Source: an uncultured Planctomycetaceae bacterium (GTDB taxonomy: Bacteria > Planctomycetota > Planctomycetia > Planctomycetales > Planctomycetaceae). Taken from it: DNA of 64,000 nucleotides. Where the stretch lies: positions 186,001 to 250,000 of the forward strand of contig CALSLT010000005.1 in NCBI GenBank assembly GCA_943787265.1, given 5' to 3'. Each line of letters begins with the position of its first letter. Within the stretch, counting starts at the first letter, position 1. Under the pieces are notes generated by a model. It ran no database searches, had not been told where the DNA came from, and saw only the letters and a list, made by a program, of their open reading frames with translations. Positions 20,121 through 32,200 of the stretch are shown one piece after another. The position numbers and the translations under genes were made by a program.

Positions 20121-20288
20121 CTATGCCTTCTCACGAAGTTGCGTTCCGATCCAGAACACGGCGAATCCGATCACAGTGCAGATCGGCATGACGATCAGCT
20201 TAAATCCGAAATTCAACTGATACAGGATTATCAGTGGCAAAAACGACATCGCGCAGATCTGAAGGAAGATGCCAAGATGATGGAGCAT
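20121..20288 (-). CDS. Small hydrophobic membrane protein, 55 residues
   Basis: A 55-codon gene that is easy to miss because of its size. It starts MLHHLGIFLQICAMSFLPLI and ends GFAVFWIGTQLREKA. Two hydrophobic stretches (about 5-23 and 29-48) are separated by a short turn with Asn-Phe-Gly, and the C-terminus is basic, so a two-helix hairpin in the inner membrane is expected. The frame stays open upstream without a clear start, so the exact start is uncertain; the ATG at 20288 is the simplest. It sits between the esterase and the PQQ gene, all on the minus strand. No function is known to me. Confidence 0.6.
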   Translation of the reverse strand: MLHHLGIFLQICAMSFLPLIILYQLNFGFKLIVMPICTVIGFAVFWIGTQLREKA

Positions 20289-20383
20289 TGTCAGAAGTTC
20301 CGCAGGGCAGACATTAAGAGAGACGAAATCATAAGCGAGTCGGCCGTCAGCTTTCAGGGAAACCGTCGATATCAGCTTGAAGA

Positions 20384-21283
20384 TTATTCGCCGGCATTTT
20401 CTTCACGAAGATGCGTCGTCAGAAACTGATCGACCAGCTCAATTCGATCCTGATCATAAAACTGTGGGCCGCCGTGAGCCCCACCGTGAATGACTTCCAG
20501 GCGAGCCGCTAATCCAAGTTCTTTATAGCGTCCATGAAGTTCGTGTGACTGGTTGATCGGAACCTGAGGATCGTAGTCGCCATGAATCATCAGTAGCGGC
20601 GGATCGTTCTTGTCGACGTGGAATACGGGGCTGGCTAGTTTCGCCAGGCTCGGATTTTCTTCCGGCTGAGAACCGAGCAGAAGCTGCAGTGCGGGAACGC
20701 GAACGCTCAGCCCGTGAGGCGTCGACTGCTTAAGAATTGTCAGGAAGTTCGTCGGGCCATAATAGTCGACGATTGCCTGCACTGATGAAGATTGGTCGAG
20801 ATGCTCCCCGACCTTTCCTTCCAGTTTCGAATGCCCGTTCGTGACGCCGATCTCTGCGACGAGATGCCCGCCTGCTGACGAGCCGGCGATTCCAATCTTC
20901 GACGCGTCATAGCCAAACTGTTTCGAGTTGGCTCGAAGAAAACGAATCGCCGCCTTGCAGTCGTGAACCTGCGCCGGAAATTTCGCAACAGGTGAAAGTC
21001 GGTAATCAACGCTGGCAATAGCATAGCCGCGTATAACAAGTTCACCGAGCGGCATGCTGTTTTTTGAACCTGCTCGCCATGCTCCGCCGTGAACCCAAAC
21101 GATCAACGGAGGAGACGCGGCACCGACCGGTTGATACAGGTCAAGTTTCAGAGAGTGGTCGTCAACTCTTGCGAATTCGATGTCACGCGAGATTTTGATT
21201 TCGAATCGGTCATTGGCCGTGGCGGTCATCAGGCTTCCGCTGGCCAGAAAAAAGAGAGCGAGGCCCAGAACGCACAGTCTCAT
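20384..21283 (-). CDS. Exported alpha/beta-hydrolase, BD-FAE/esterase type
   Basis: A 299-residue serine hydrolase of the carboxylesterase/feruloyl-esterase-like group. Residues 1-24 form a signal peptide (LGLALFFLASGSL then ATA). The oxyanion-hole HGGAW, the nucleophile elbow GSSAGG, the acid in HGDYDPQVP and the His in HGGAHGG make a complete catalytic triad. The ATG at 21283 is preferred to a GTG ten codons upstream because it puts the basic residue directly before the hydrophobic core. It lies just downstream of typA on the same strand. It likely removes ester groups from sugars or lipids in the periplasm; the substrate is unknown. Confidence 0.88.
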   Translation of the reverse strand: MRLCVLGLALFFLASGSLMTATANDRFEIKISRDIEFARVDDHSLKLDLYQPVGAASPPLIVWVHGGAWRAGSKNSMPLGELVIRGYAIASVDYRLSPVAKFPAQVHDCKAAIRFLRANSKQFGYDASKIGIAGSSAGGHLVAEIGVTNGHSKLEGKVGEHLDQSSSVQAIVDYYGPTNFLTILKQSTPHGLSVRVPALQLLLGSQPEENPSLAKLASPVFHVDKNDPPLLMIHGDYDPQVPINQSHELHGRYKELGLAARLEVIHGGAHGGPQFYDQDRIELVDQFLTTHLREENAGE

Positions 21284-21319
21284 TGCGTAACTCCCGTCGG
21301 AAGTACGAATCACTTAATG

Positions 21320-23134
<1,815 letters not shown>

Positions 23135-23253
23135 GGGCGGAGGGTGGGCGGACTTGAGGAATGGGCGGCCTTGCCACGGATGGCAGAAGCCGGAGAGAGC
23201 GGTCGCAGCCTGTCTCGGTCAGGTCCGTTGGTCGAGTCGAGCAGGGTAACTCT

Positions 23254-23291
23254 CAAAAGAAAAACAGCTCCGATCCGCAGACCGGAGCTGT
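23254..23291 (-). terminator. Intrinsic terminator after the secreted protein gene
   Basis: A 9-bp stem (ACAGCTCCG at 23264-23272 with CGGAGCTGT at 23283-23291) around a 10-base loop. On the minus strand it is followed by TTTTTCTTTT, the usual U-tract. It lies about 60 bases past the stop of the gene at 23354-24166. Confidence 0.85.
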
Positions 23292-23353
23292 GGGTAAGGC
23301 AAGCAGTCTATCAATCCCATCCGCCGCTAAAAAGTGCCGTTTTCAAATTCCGT

Positions 23354-24166
23354 CTATCTTGCCGAGACTTCTCGGCGGGCGACGACACTCTCAGTCACCG
23401 GAGAGTCGTCCCTGGACTTGCTCTTCTTTTCGGCAAGCAGTTGTGACTTTTCAGCCAGCTTTCGAGCCGCCGCCAGTTGATTCTGAGTGAATTCCCGCCT
23501 GTCAGGCAGCCCGCCTAAACGACGGAACTTCATATCTGTAAGCTGTTTCCAGCTTTTGTCGCTGGCCATGTGCCATGCCGCGGCCTGAGCAACTTTCTGA
23601 GAATGCTTTCCGTCGGCGACAGCGGTCAGCAGCTCGAACAGAGCCGGATTCCTGCTGAATCGCTCGACCGGAAAGATTCGATATTCCATCCGTGAAGCCG
23701 GAGTTGGCCGCCCGTGCTCCAGGCAGACTGTTTTCACTGGAATTCTCACAACCTTTCCAGGAGGCACAGAGAAAATACCGGGGCCGTTCTGCGAATTATT
23801 CGAAGCCCCGCCACCCGTTGTCTGTCCACCCTGGCTTTGGCCACTGCCTTGGCTGTTCTGATTCTGGTTGTCGAAAAAGCCCTGATTCAGCACGTGGACT
23901 CCGACAAAGGCTTCGGGCATCTGCACGTTGATCGGTTTTCCGAACTTGTTATCAACAAACAGGTTGCCACTTGCTTCGTCCTTGTGGACCAGTTTGGCGT
24001 CGACCTGTTCAGCCTCCAGTAGCTCGAACAGAGGCACGACAGGCAGACCGTCAATTGCGTTCTGAGCAGGAATCGCCGGCTTCCCTGCCTGTGAACTTGT
24101 TGTCAAACCTGCCAGTACGAGACCGGCAAACAACATTTGAATTTTCAATACACGAGTGATGGCCAT
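23354..24166 (-). CDS. Secreted protein of unknown function with a Gln/Gly/Asn-rich linker
   Basis: A 270-residue exported protein. Residues 1-27 form a signal peptide ending SSQA. Residues about 98-130 are a low-complexity linker (FDNQNQNSQGSGQSQGG type), and the C-terminal third is helical, basic and rich in Lys and Ala. A segment around residues 135-160 (FSVPPGKVVRIPVKTVCLEHG) suggests a beta domain. The start is supported by GGAGAG a few bases before the ATG. It ends at a strong terminator and appears to be a single-gene unit. I recognise no domain. Confidence 0.8.
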   Translation of the reverse strand: MAITRVLKIQMLFAGLVLAGLTTSSQAGKPAIPAQNAIDGLPVVPLFELLEAEQVDAKLVHKDEASGNLFVDNKFGKPINVQMPEAFVGVHVLNQGFFDNQNQNSQGSGQSQGGQTTGGGASNNSQNGPGIFSVPPGKVVRIPVKTVCLEHGRPTPASRMEYRIFPVERFSRNPALFELLTAVADGKHSQKVAQAAAWHMASDKSWKQLTDMKFRRLGGLPDRREFTQNQLAAARKLAEKSQLLAEKKSKSRDDSPVTESVVARREVSAR

Positions 24167-24501
24167 CTAAAACTCTCCCGAATCAAGCCCTGAAATTCAT
24201 ATCCCACCAGATTCGAAAGAACCCGGCATCGAAACATGGTTGTCCAAACGAAATTCGCGCACCGCCAGTGCCGGCCGAATTTCGCCCTCACAACCTGAAC
24301 ACGAATTCTTCGATGCGGTCTCCACGCGAATTCATGGAAAAACCGGCAAAGTCGTCGCCTTATCACATCGTCGCTGAGCCGCACTTTTTGCAAAACGACG
24401 ACTGATCCGGCTTTCACAAACCGCGTTACGACATCCGCCACGTCGGCAAACATCTGCCGAGTGATGCCGCAAGTTTTCGTACCGCCTGGTGGAATCGGAA
24501 A
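24167..24501. other. Intergenic region between divergent genes
   Basis: About 335 bases between the minus-strand secreted protein and the plus-strand rhomboid. It must hold both promoters, but I see no distinct motif, hairpin or small gene. Confidence 0.4.
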
Positions 24502-25656
24502 ATGTGCTTCGTACCCGTCAACTCCGACGCCCCGATGTACCATTACCCGCTGATGACGGTGGGTTTGATCGCAACCAACATCGTGACTTTCGTCGCGACC
24601 GAATGGGGATTCGGGCCGTTGGCCAAAGAATGGATTCTCGCTTTCGGTCCAGGGTACGAGCCCGTCCAATGGCTGACCTACAACTTTGTGCATTTCGGTC
24701 CGGTACACCTGCTCTTCAACATGGTCTTCCTCCTGGCCTTCGGGATGATCATCGAAGGCAAAATCGGTTGGTGGAAATTCCTGCTGCTGTATCTGGGCGC
24801 CGGAGTCGGCGGCGGGATCATCATGCAGTGGTGGATGCAGAATTCGGCAGGGGCTACCTTCGGAATCGGAGGAGCATCGCTGGCAGTATTCGCCCTGATG
24901 GGGATCTGCCTGATCTGGAGCCCGCTCAACGACCTGCAATGCGTCATGGTCTGGTGGAATCGGACGATCGAGTTCGATGTTCCCGTTGTTTGGTTCAGCG
25001 GCCTGTGCATTGTCAAAGAATTCTTCATTTCCAGCGCCGGCCAGTTCCAGATGGGCAGCGCTTTCGCGCACACGATCGGAGCGTTGATCGGCCTGAGCGG
25101 TGGTGTCGCGTTGCTCAAATACAAACTCGTCGACTGTGAAGAGTGGGACGTTTTCTCCGTTGCGAAGGGCCGTCACCAGAAGAGCTACTTTGCGAGATAC
25201 CGTCTTTCGGAGTCGTCTGAGACTGAACAGTCGGAGACGACAGCCGAGCAGAAGCGAAACGATGCCGAAGAGTTTCGTGAGGCGTGGGTATCTCACGACT
25301 GGCCGACTGCCTGGAAGGCTTACGAACGAAGCACCAATCGATCGCGAAGATTGCTTGCCTCACCCGAAAAGCTCATCCGCATCGCCAACGGGCTTTATCG
25401 ACGTCACCTTTATGCTGAAGCTGCCGATGCGTTTTACGCAGTTCTTGAACAGCCACCTGAACCGAAACCTGAAGTCCGGCTGAAGCTCGCCGCAATCCTG
25501 ACCGAAATCCAGCAACGCCCAAAAGCAGCCTTACGTGTTCTTCGACCGTTGCAGAATGGCCAGCTTCCAGCTCGGCTGTCTCAAAAGTTGAGACAAATCA
25601 AGAGCCTGGCAACTCGCATGGTCGACGAAGGCTGCATGGAAATCGCCAGCCGTTGA
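24502..25656 (+). CDS. Rhomboid-family intramembrane serine protease with a C-terminal cytoplasmic extension
   Basis: A 384-residue protein with a rhomboid core in residues 15-215 and a soluble, helical, TPR-like tail (about 255-384, rich in Arg and Ala). The HxxxN helix motif is H69-N73 (HLLFN). The likely nucleophile is Ser126 in GIGGASLAVF and the general base His190 in FAHTIGALIGL. The usual GxSG reads GASL here, so the Gly after the Ser is replaced by Leu, which may weaken or alter activity. The start MCFVPVNSDAPMYHYP matches rhomboids of this type. Such proteases cleave transmembrane segments; the substrate is unknown. Confidence 0.87.
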   Translation: MCFVPVNSDAPMYHYPLMTVGLIATNIVTFVATEWGFGPLAKEWILAFGPGYEPVQWLTYNFVHFGPVHLLFNMVFLLAFGMIIEGKIGWWKFLLLYLGAGVGGGIIMQWWMQNSAGATFGIGGASLAVFALMGICLIWSPLNDLQCVMVWWNRTIEFDVPVVWFSGLCIVKEFFISSAGQFQMGSAFAHTIGALIGLSGGVALLKYKLVDCEEWDVFSVAKGRHQKSYFARYRLSESSETEQSETTAEQKRNDAEEFREAWVSHDWPTAWKAYERSTNRSRRLLASPEKLIRIANGLYRRHLYAEAADAFYAVLEQPPEPKPEVRLKLAAILTEIQQRPKAALRVLRPLQNGQLPARLSQKLRQIKSLATRMVDEGCMEIASR

Positions 25657-25690
25657 TCGAGTCTGCATGACTCGCCGGCTGTGTTACTTT

Positions 25691-25790
25691 CACTCTCCCG
25701 CTTGCGGGAGGGTCGGGCTCTCAGGCCCGGGGAGGGTTTGCGTCGTAACCCTCTCCGCGGCTGAAACCGCGACTCTCCCAGAGGGAGAGA
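25691..25790. repeat. Dispersed hairpin repeat, copy 2 (full-length)
   Basis: A 100-base repeat. Its first half matches the copy at 16410-16457, and its second half (AACCCTCTCCGCGG onward to AGAGGGAGAG) is largely complementary to the first, so the whole can fold into a long imperfect hairpin. It lies between convergent genes (rhomboid and DUF1501), where it can serve as a bidirectional terminator. Confidence 0.75.
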
Positions 25791-25822
25791 ATTGGAGCGA
25801 TCCCGACTTCGCGAGGCCATCC

Positions 25823-27749
25823 CTAAGCAACGTCTGTGATTGTTTCGAGGTGGATATCACGGATGGGATCTCCGATGACGGCGAAGTCAGTGATCGGCCA
25901 GTTTGGAGCAGTGATCGTCAGCTCGAATTTTGTAATCGACTTTGCCAGACCAGCCGGCAACGGAATCTGCCACAGCGTTTGCGGGCCCTGGTCGATCAGA
26001 GCTTCGGGGATGGGGATCGCCCGGCCGGATGCAGACAGGGTGACTCCTTCGAGTGACCGCGGTTCGGCGAGCCGAAATACACAGTGGCTATAGTCAAACT
26101 GCTTGTGGAACATTGCGGTGAATGCGATTTTTGCAGGAGCATCGCCGGTTCCGCGATGCCGAGACAAACCCTTGCCGATTGGTTCTGACCAGTCGGTCAG
26201 TTTCCACGCCTTTTCTTCGTCGAGGTTTCCGATGTCGCATGCGATGTGCCGCCCGCCGCGTTCGCGGAGCATTTTTGTAAAGGCACCCAGTTTCGGACGG
26301 CCTTCGATTTGAGCAGGTTGTGGTTTCGGAGCAGGGCCAGACTTACCTCCGAGCAGATCGTAGATCGGCTCGCCGAGTGCCAATCGGTGCGGACGATTCA
26401 GTCGATCGTGAACTTCGTCGTCGGGTTGGAAACCGAGCAGGTGATACATCGTCGCGGCGATATCGTCCTGCGTTACTTTGTTGGCGATTGGGTAAGCGGC
26501 TTGCGGATCGGATGCTCCGTAAACCTGACCGCCGGGCACTCCGCCACCGGCCATCACGACCGAGTTGCACGCTCCCCAGTGATCCCGCCCGGCTCGCGCG
26601 TTCACTTTGGGAGTGCGGCCGAACTCGCTGTTCCACACGACCAACGTGTCGTCCAGCATTCCGCTTTGCGAAAGGTCTTCGAGCAACGCAGCGATTGGTC
26701 GATCGACGGACGGCATCAACCGAAGCTTCAGTTCCTGAAAGTTCAGCGAGGTGCGTATCCCAGGTAGAATCGATCGTTTTCTTCTCGCGATGCCAGTAGA
26801 CCGTCACGAGTTGTACGCCAGCTTCCGCCAGCCGCTTTGCCATCAACACGCTTTGCCCGAACGTGTGATAGCCGTATCGCATCCGCTCGGCCTGAGAAAC
26901 GCTTGCCAGGTCAAACGCGTTTCGCACTTTGGGAGCTAGCACCATGTCGAGTGCCTGCTCGTAGTACCCGCTGAGTGTTTTTGTCTGAGCAGACCGGCCA
27001 GCAATTCGAGCTGCGTGATCCATCTGACTGAGCAGGCCGCGTCGAGTTTCCAGTCGGCTTAAACCAACGGATTCGGGCAACCGTAGAGACTCGATCGAGA
27101 AGTCTGGATCGTCGGGATGTTGAGCAATGCGGAACGGATCAAACTTGCGACCGATCAACCCACCGCCCTGCCCTGGCGTTACGGCTCCGTTTGTGGTTGC
27201 GATGATTTCCGGAAGAGAAACAAACGTCGGCAGTCCCGAACTGTTTGGCCGCAGCGCTGACAGCACCGATCCAAAGTGCGGAAAATCGGTCTGCCGAGCA
27301 CCGAAACTTTCTGCTTTCAGTTCGTGTCGCCGACCAGTCAGTCCTGCGTGAGCACCGGTCGAATGATTGTTGTCTTCCTGCCCGACCGACCTGATCACCG
27401 CCAGCTTGTCGGCATGATTTGCCAGCAGCGGAAAGTGTTCCGAAACATGCAGCCCCGGCACGTTGGTCGCGATGGGAAGAAACTCGCCACGACTTTCGAT
27501 GGGACCTTCCGGCTTCAAATCCCACGTGTCCTGGTGAGCCGGTCCTCCCCACATAAAGAGCAGGATTACTCGTTTGGCTTTACCAAAGACGCTACTGGTT
27601 TCAATCCGGCCGGGTCGGGCTTCGGCCTTTTGCGAAAGCAGTTGCGGCAGCGACAGTCCCATCGTCCCCAGCGAGCCTGCCTGCAACATCGTCCGACGAT
27701 CAAGCTGATCGCAGAATGACATTTGCTGATTGTTGAAGAGTTCGAGCAT
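25823..27749 (-). pseudogene. DUF1501-family protein with C-terminal extension, frame broken once
   Basis: DUF1501 proteins belong to the alkaline-phosphatase/sulfatase-like fold and usually pair with DUF1549/DUF1553 proteins in planctomycetes. The 5' frame starts at the ATG at 27749 and carries DRRTMLQAGSLGTMGL (Tat-like or planctomycete export leader) and LLFMWGGPAHQDTWD. The 3' frame resumes with SLNFQELKLRLMPSVDRP and continues LDDTLVVWNSEFGRTPK, ending at 25823. Dropping one base at the GG at 26750-26751 gives the expected DTH-SLNFQEL junction. After the DUF1501 core there is an unusual tail of about 180 residues, beta-rich and of unknown function. The break may be a sequencing error. 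Confidence 0.82.
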
Positions 27750-27775
27750 GGGCTCGCTCCGCGTTCCCGCGCAGG

Positions 27776-29162
27776 TTAAGCAAGGATGTCGTGCACGACT
27801 TCGCCGTAAACGTCGGTCAGTCGGAAGTCTCGACCGGCGTATTTGTAGGTGAGTTTTTTGTGGTCGATCCCAAGTAGATGCAGCATGGTGGAATGCAGGT
27901 CGTGCATGTGGACTCGGTTTTCAACGGCGTAGTAGCCGTAGTCGTCCGTGTTGCCGTAGGCCATGCCCGGTTTTACGCCGCCACCCGCCAGCCATGTTGT
28001 GAAGCCCTGAGGATTGTGATCTCGGCCGTTCGTGCCTTGAGCGATCGGCGTTCGACCGAACTCACCACCCCACACGACGAGGGTGTCCTCCAGCATGCCA
28101 CGAGCTTTCAAATCAGCCAGCAATGCCGCGACAGGCTGATCGGTCAACAACGCGTTCTTCTGATGGCCGGACTTGAGATTGCCGTGCTGGTCCCATTTGT
28201 TGCCGGTTGAAACTTCGATGTACCGCACGCCGGATTCAGCCAGTCTTCGGGCCAGCAGACATTGCCGGCCGAAGTTGTCAGTCTCACCCTGCCCGATTCC
28301 GTAAGCATCCTGAACATGCTTCGGTTCACGGGCGATGTCGAGCACATCCGGCGCGGCGTTCTGCATCCGGTAGGCAAGATCAACCGACTGAATCGCGCCT
28401 TGAACCTGCTCGTCCTTGCGGAGCTTCTTGAGATGATCCTGATTCATTGCCTGCAGCAGCTTGATCTGTCGCTGCTGCTCATCGGAGGACAATCGCGAAT
28501 TGCCCAGGTGTTCGATTTTGGCGTCACCAAGTTTTCCCGAATGTCCGACCGTCGTTGCCTGATGAATCGCTGGCAGGAAAGCGCATCCATAATTGCGAGG
28601 TCCACCGTGGCCGCTGGCCGGGCTGATCGAAACAAACGATGGCAGATCGGGGTTGTCCGTCCCGAGCCCGTAAGAAACCCAGGCTCCGACGGACGGTCGA
28701 ACCAGGTTATCGCTGCCGGTATGCAGCATCGAAACTGCCTGGCCGTGCGACTGGCCTCGGCTGTGCATCGACCGAATGATGCACAGGTCGTCGACATGCC
28801 GAGCGGTGTGAGGCAGCAGTTCCGAAACCCACTGACCGCACTCGCCGTGCCGTGCGAATTTCCAGGGAGACTTCAGCAGCTTCGGCGTGGCATCAATCCT
28901 GGCCGCTTTTTTAAATGGCAGGTCTTTCCCGTCGTCTCGGTCGAGTAGCGGCTTATGATCGAACGTGTCCACCTGACTCGGGCCGCCGTGCATAAACCAG
29001 AAAGATTACTCGGCGAGCTTTCGGCTCGTGATGCGGAGTCTGAGGCGTCAGCGAGTTTTCCTCAGCCGCTCCGGAAATACCGGGAAGGCCGTTCAACGCG
29101 AGGCCACCCAGTCCAAGTGCGGACAGGCTGAGAGCATCACGGCGGGAGAAGTGGTTGTTCAT
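27776..29162 (-). pseudogene. DUF1501-family protein, frame broken near the N-terminus
   Basis: The ATG at 29162 opens a Tat signal (SRRDALSLSALGLGGLAL) and runs to KARRVIFLV. The rest, from [15 protein letters not shown] to the stop at 27776, is in another frame. The family reads [16 protein letters not shown] across this point, so one extra base in the AAA at 28994-28996 (TTT on the coding strand) explains the split. The remainder has normal DUF1501 landmarks: [18 protein letters not shown], ending [12 protein letters not shown]. It lies 57 bases after the DUF1549/DUF1553 gene, the classic pair, and is predicted to act with it in the periplasm on polymers or their breakdown products. Likely functional if the shift is an error. 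Confidence 0.85.
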
Positions 29163-29219
29163 GGCGGGGACCGCAGAGGGAGTTAAGGCGGGGCATTGAA
29201 AGTCATTATCGCAGGCAGG

Positions 29220-32200
29220 TCATTCCAGCATACGGAATTCGACAGACGCGAACAAAGTGTGAATCAGTTGCCCGAGCGCAGACATCACTTTCGGTTTGCC
29301 GTCATTGTTATCGGCAGCTGCGTCGTCCGTGCGTGTTGCGGCTTCCAGAAACTTTTCCGCTCGAACAATTTCGGCATCGGTCGGCTGGCGCGACAGCACC
29401 AGTTCGTACGTTCGTTCAATGGTTATCCAGGCGTCCGGCGATTCTGCTCCGTCCTTTGCCGGGTCGGTCGACCGAACTCGATCAGCCGCCACCTCTGCCC
29501 GCTCCATCACAAACGGGCTGTTCAATAGAAGCAATGCTTGAGCGGGTACGTTGGTCACTGACCGCCGACCAACGACCAGATCCGGATCCGCAAAATCGAA
29601 GACCGCCAGCATTGGTGGAAGTTGGGATCGAATGATCGGCAGGTAGGCACTGCGGTGCAGCGTTTCTTTCTGCTCAATCTGCTTCTCGTCGGCGACGTTC
29701 TGCGTGACGAGTGTTCCAAGCCCTTCGACCGGTGATCCATCAGGAGTCAGATCAAGCTGCCCGCTGACTGAAAGAACGGCATCGCGAATCGACTCGGCCG
29801 GGATGCGTCGTCGGTGCGCCCGCCAGAGCAGCCGGTTCTGCGGGTCAGCGTTCCAGGATCTTTCATTGTGCTGACTGCTCATCTGATAGGTTCGACTGAG
29901 AACGATCTGCCGGACGGCCTTTTTCGTGGACCAACCTTCTCGCATGAAGTCCGCAGCCAGTCGGTCGAGCAATTCAGGATGCGTCGGCTTGTCACCAAGT
30001 CTTCCGAAATTGTCGACGCTCGAGACGATACCCTGCCCCAGCAGGTGATGCCAGATTCGATTGACGAAGACTCGAGCCGTTAGTGGGTGGTCCGGACTGG
30101 CGATCCATTCGGCAAGTTCACGGCGGCCACTTTGCTGAGTTTCGATCTTCGGAGCTGCTCCTGAATAAGCCACTTGAAGGAATCCTCGCGGAGCCTTCGG
30201 GCCGAGGTTGCGATGCTCGCCGCGAATGTTGATCTCGCAGTCGTCGATCTTTTCAGCCTCAGCCACGGCGATCGCTTTGGGTAACGGCGTCGGAGCATTT
30301 TCATCGAGCTGTTTCAAATCAGCTTCGAGCTGCTTCTGCTTCTCCGTTGCCTCTTTCAGTTCGGATTCCGCCGACTTCAGCTTTTCATCGTCTTCTGAAA
30401 CTTCATTGACGACCGGTTCGCCTTTGTCGTCGAGTTCGACCAGCCGCACCGCATCCAGCGTGACGTATCCGACGGTGCCGCGAGTCGAAACCGTGATCAC
30501 CGCCGGCTTGCCAGCTTCGAACGGGAACTGCCCCAGCGATGCGAATTCTTCGTCAATCGGCCCCTTCTTTTCCTGATCAAGCGAAACTTCAATTTCCGCT
30601 TCCGCATGTTTGATACTGATGGGGACGTTGTCTGCCCGGCCCGTCGTTCCTGAGTACCCCAGCTGCACATCGTACGTTGCCGTACGTGGAATTTTGACGG
30701 TGAACTCGGCCCACTTTTCACCCTTCTCCGACTTGGCGTCGTGAATGTAGCCCACGCCGATGAACGGCTTTGAGTAGGTCGATTTCGTCCACGATCCGGT
30801 CAATTTGGCTTCGGAATCATCGACCAAAAGTGCGTTTGTGTTTTTGTTGAGTAGTTGAATCTGCTTGCTGAGTGCCGACGCCTGATCCTTTGCTTTCTTG
30901 ATTGATGCTTTGAGTTCTTTCTTCGTTACGTCAAATTTCGTCACGGCGGCGACGTGTTCTTCTTTGGTAGGGAGCTGACGCCGCGGCCATGTCGAAACGT
31001 ACTGCTGACTTTCTCCCTGCAGCGTGCGAGTGCTCTTCAGAATGCCGGCCAGCGCGTAGTAATCCTTCGTCGGAATAGGATCGAACTTGTGGTCGTGGCA
31101 CCGGGCGCATCCCAGCGTGACCGCCATGAATGCCTGACCAATCGTGTTGAGCTGCTCGTCGACAACGTCCATCGTCAACTTCTCTTTGTCGCGTTCGCTG
31201 AGCATCTTCGTGCCGAGCATCAGGAAGCCGGTCGCGATGATTCCTTCGGCCAGTTGTTCGTCGTTTTCGTGAGCAAGCAGGTCACCAGCAATTTGCTCCC
31301 GCACAAACTGATCGACCGGCTTGTCGCTGTTGAACGAGTCGATGACGTAGTCACGATATTTCCAGGCGTTGTGGAACGTCGCGTTGAAGTCCGCGCCGTT
31401 CGAATCGGCATACCGTGCGACATCGAGCCAGTGCCGTCCCCAGTGAACTCCGAACTGTGGCGAGTCGAGCAGTCGGTCGACGACCGTATCGATCGCGTTG
31501 TCTGACTTGTCGGCGAGAAATGCTGAAACGTCTTCTGGAGACGGCGGCAGACCAGTCAGATCAAAGTAGAGCCGCCGAATCAGCGTTCGTCGGTCGGCAT
31601 CGACAGCCGGTTTCAGCCCAGCGGCTTCGAGCTTTCGCAGCACAAACGCGTCGATGTCCGACTTCGGCCATGACTTATCGGAAACGTCCGGTCGCTCGTG
31701 ATTCTCAACCGGTCGGAACGCCCAGAACTGTCGTCCGGCTTCGAGGTCGATTGTCCGTTGAGGCTTGATGACGCCCGGTGCCGGATTGTCAGTACGAGGG
31801 TCCGGCGAACCCATCTCGACCCAGCGTTCGAAATCTTTCACAACGTTGGGCGGAAGTCGGCCGTCAGGCGGCATCTCAACGCCGTCATACCGCAGCGCCT
31901 CAATCAGCGGACTTTCGTCCGGTTTACCAGCGACGATCGCGGGGCCTGAATCTCCGCCCTGCAGCAACCCGACTGCCGAATCGACCAGCAGACTGCCTTT
32001 GACATCTTCTGACTTCGCCGAGTGACACTCGTAGCAATGCTTAATTAAAACCGGGCGGATTCGGGCTTCGAAGAATTCAAGTTTTTCCGGCTCGATGGTT
32101 TTTTCATCTTCTGCATGCAGATTTGTGCTGCAGGAAAGCACAAAAACCGCAAGAGCCAACAGGACCAGAAGGTGACGTTCGAAAAGTATGAGCGGTTCCC

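Noticed and set aside
24145-25296. A 383-codon minus-strand frame opposite the rhomboid gene
   Set aside because: Composition is typical of an antisense shadow; the plus-strand rhomboid has full family motifs.
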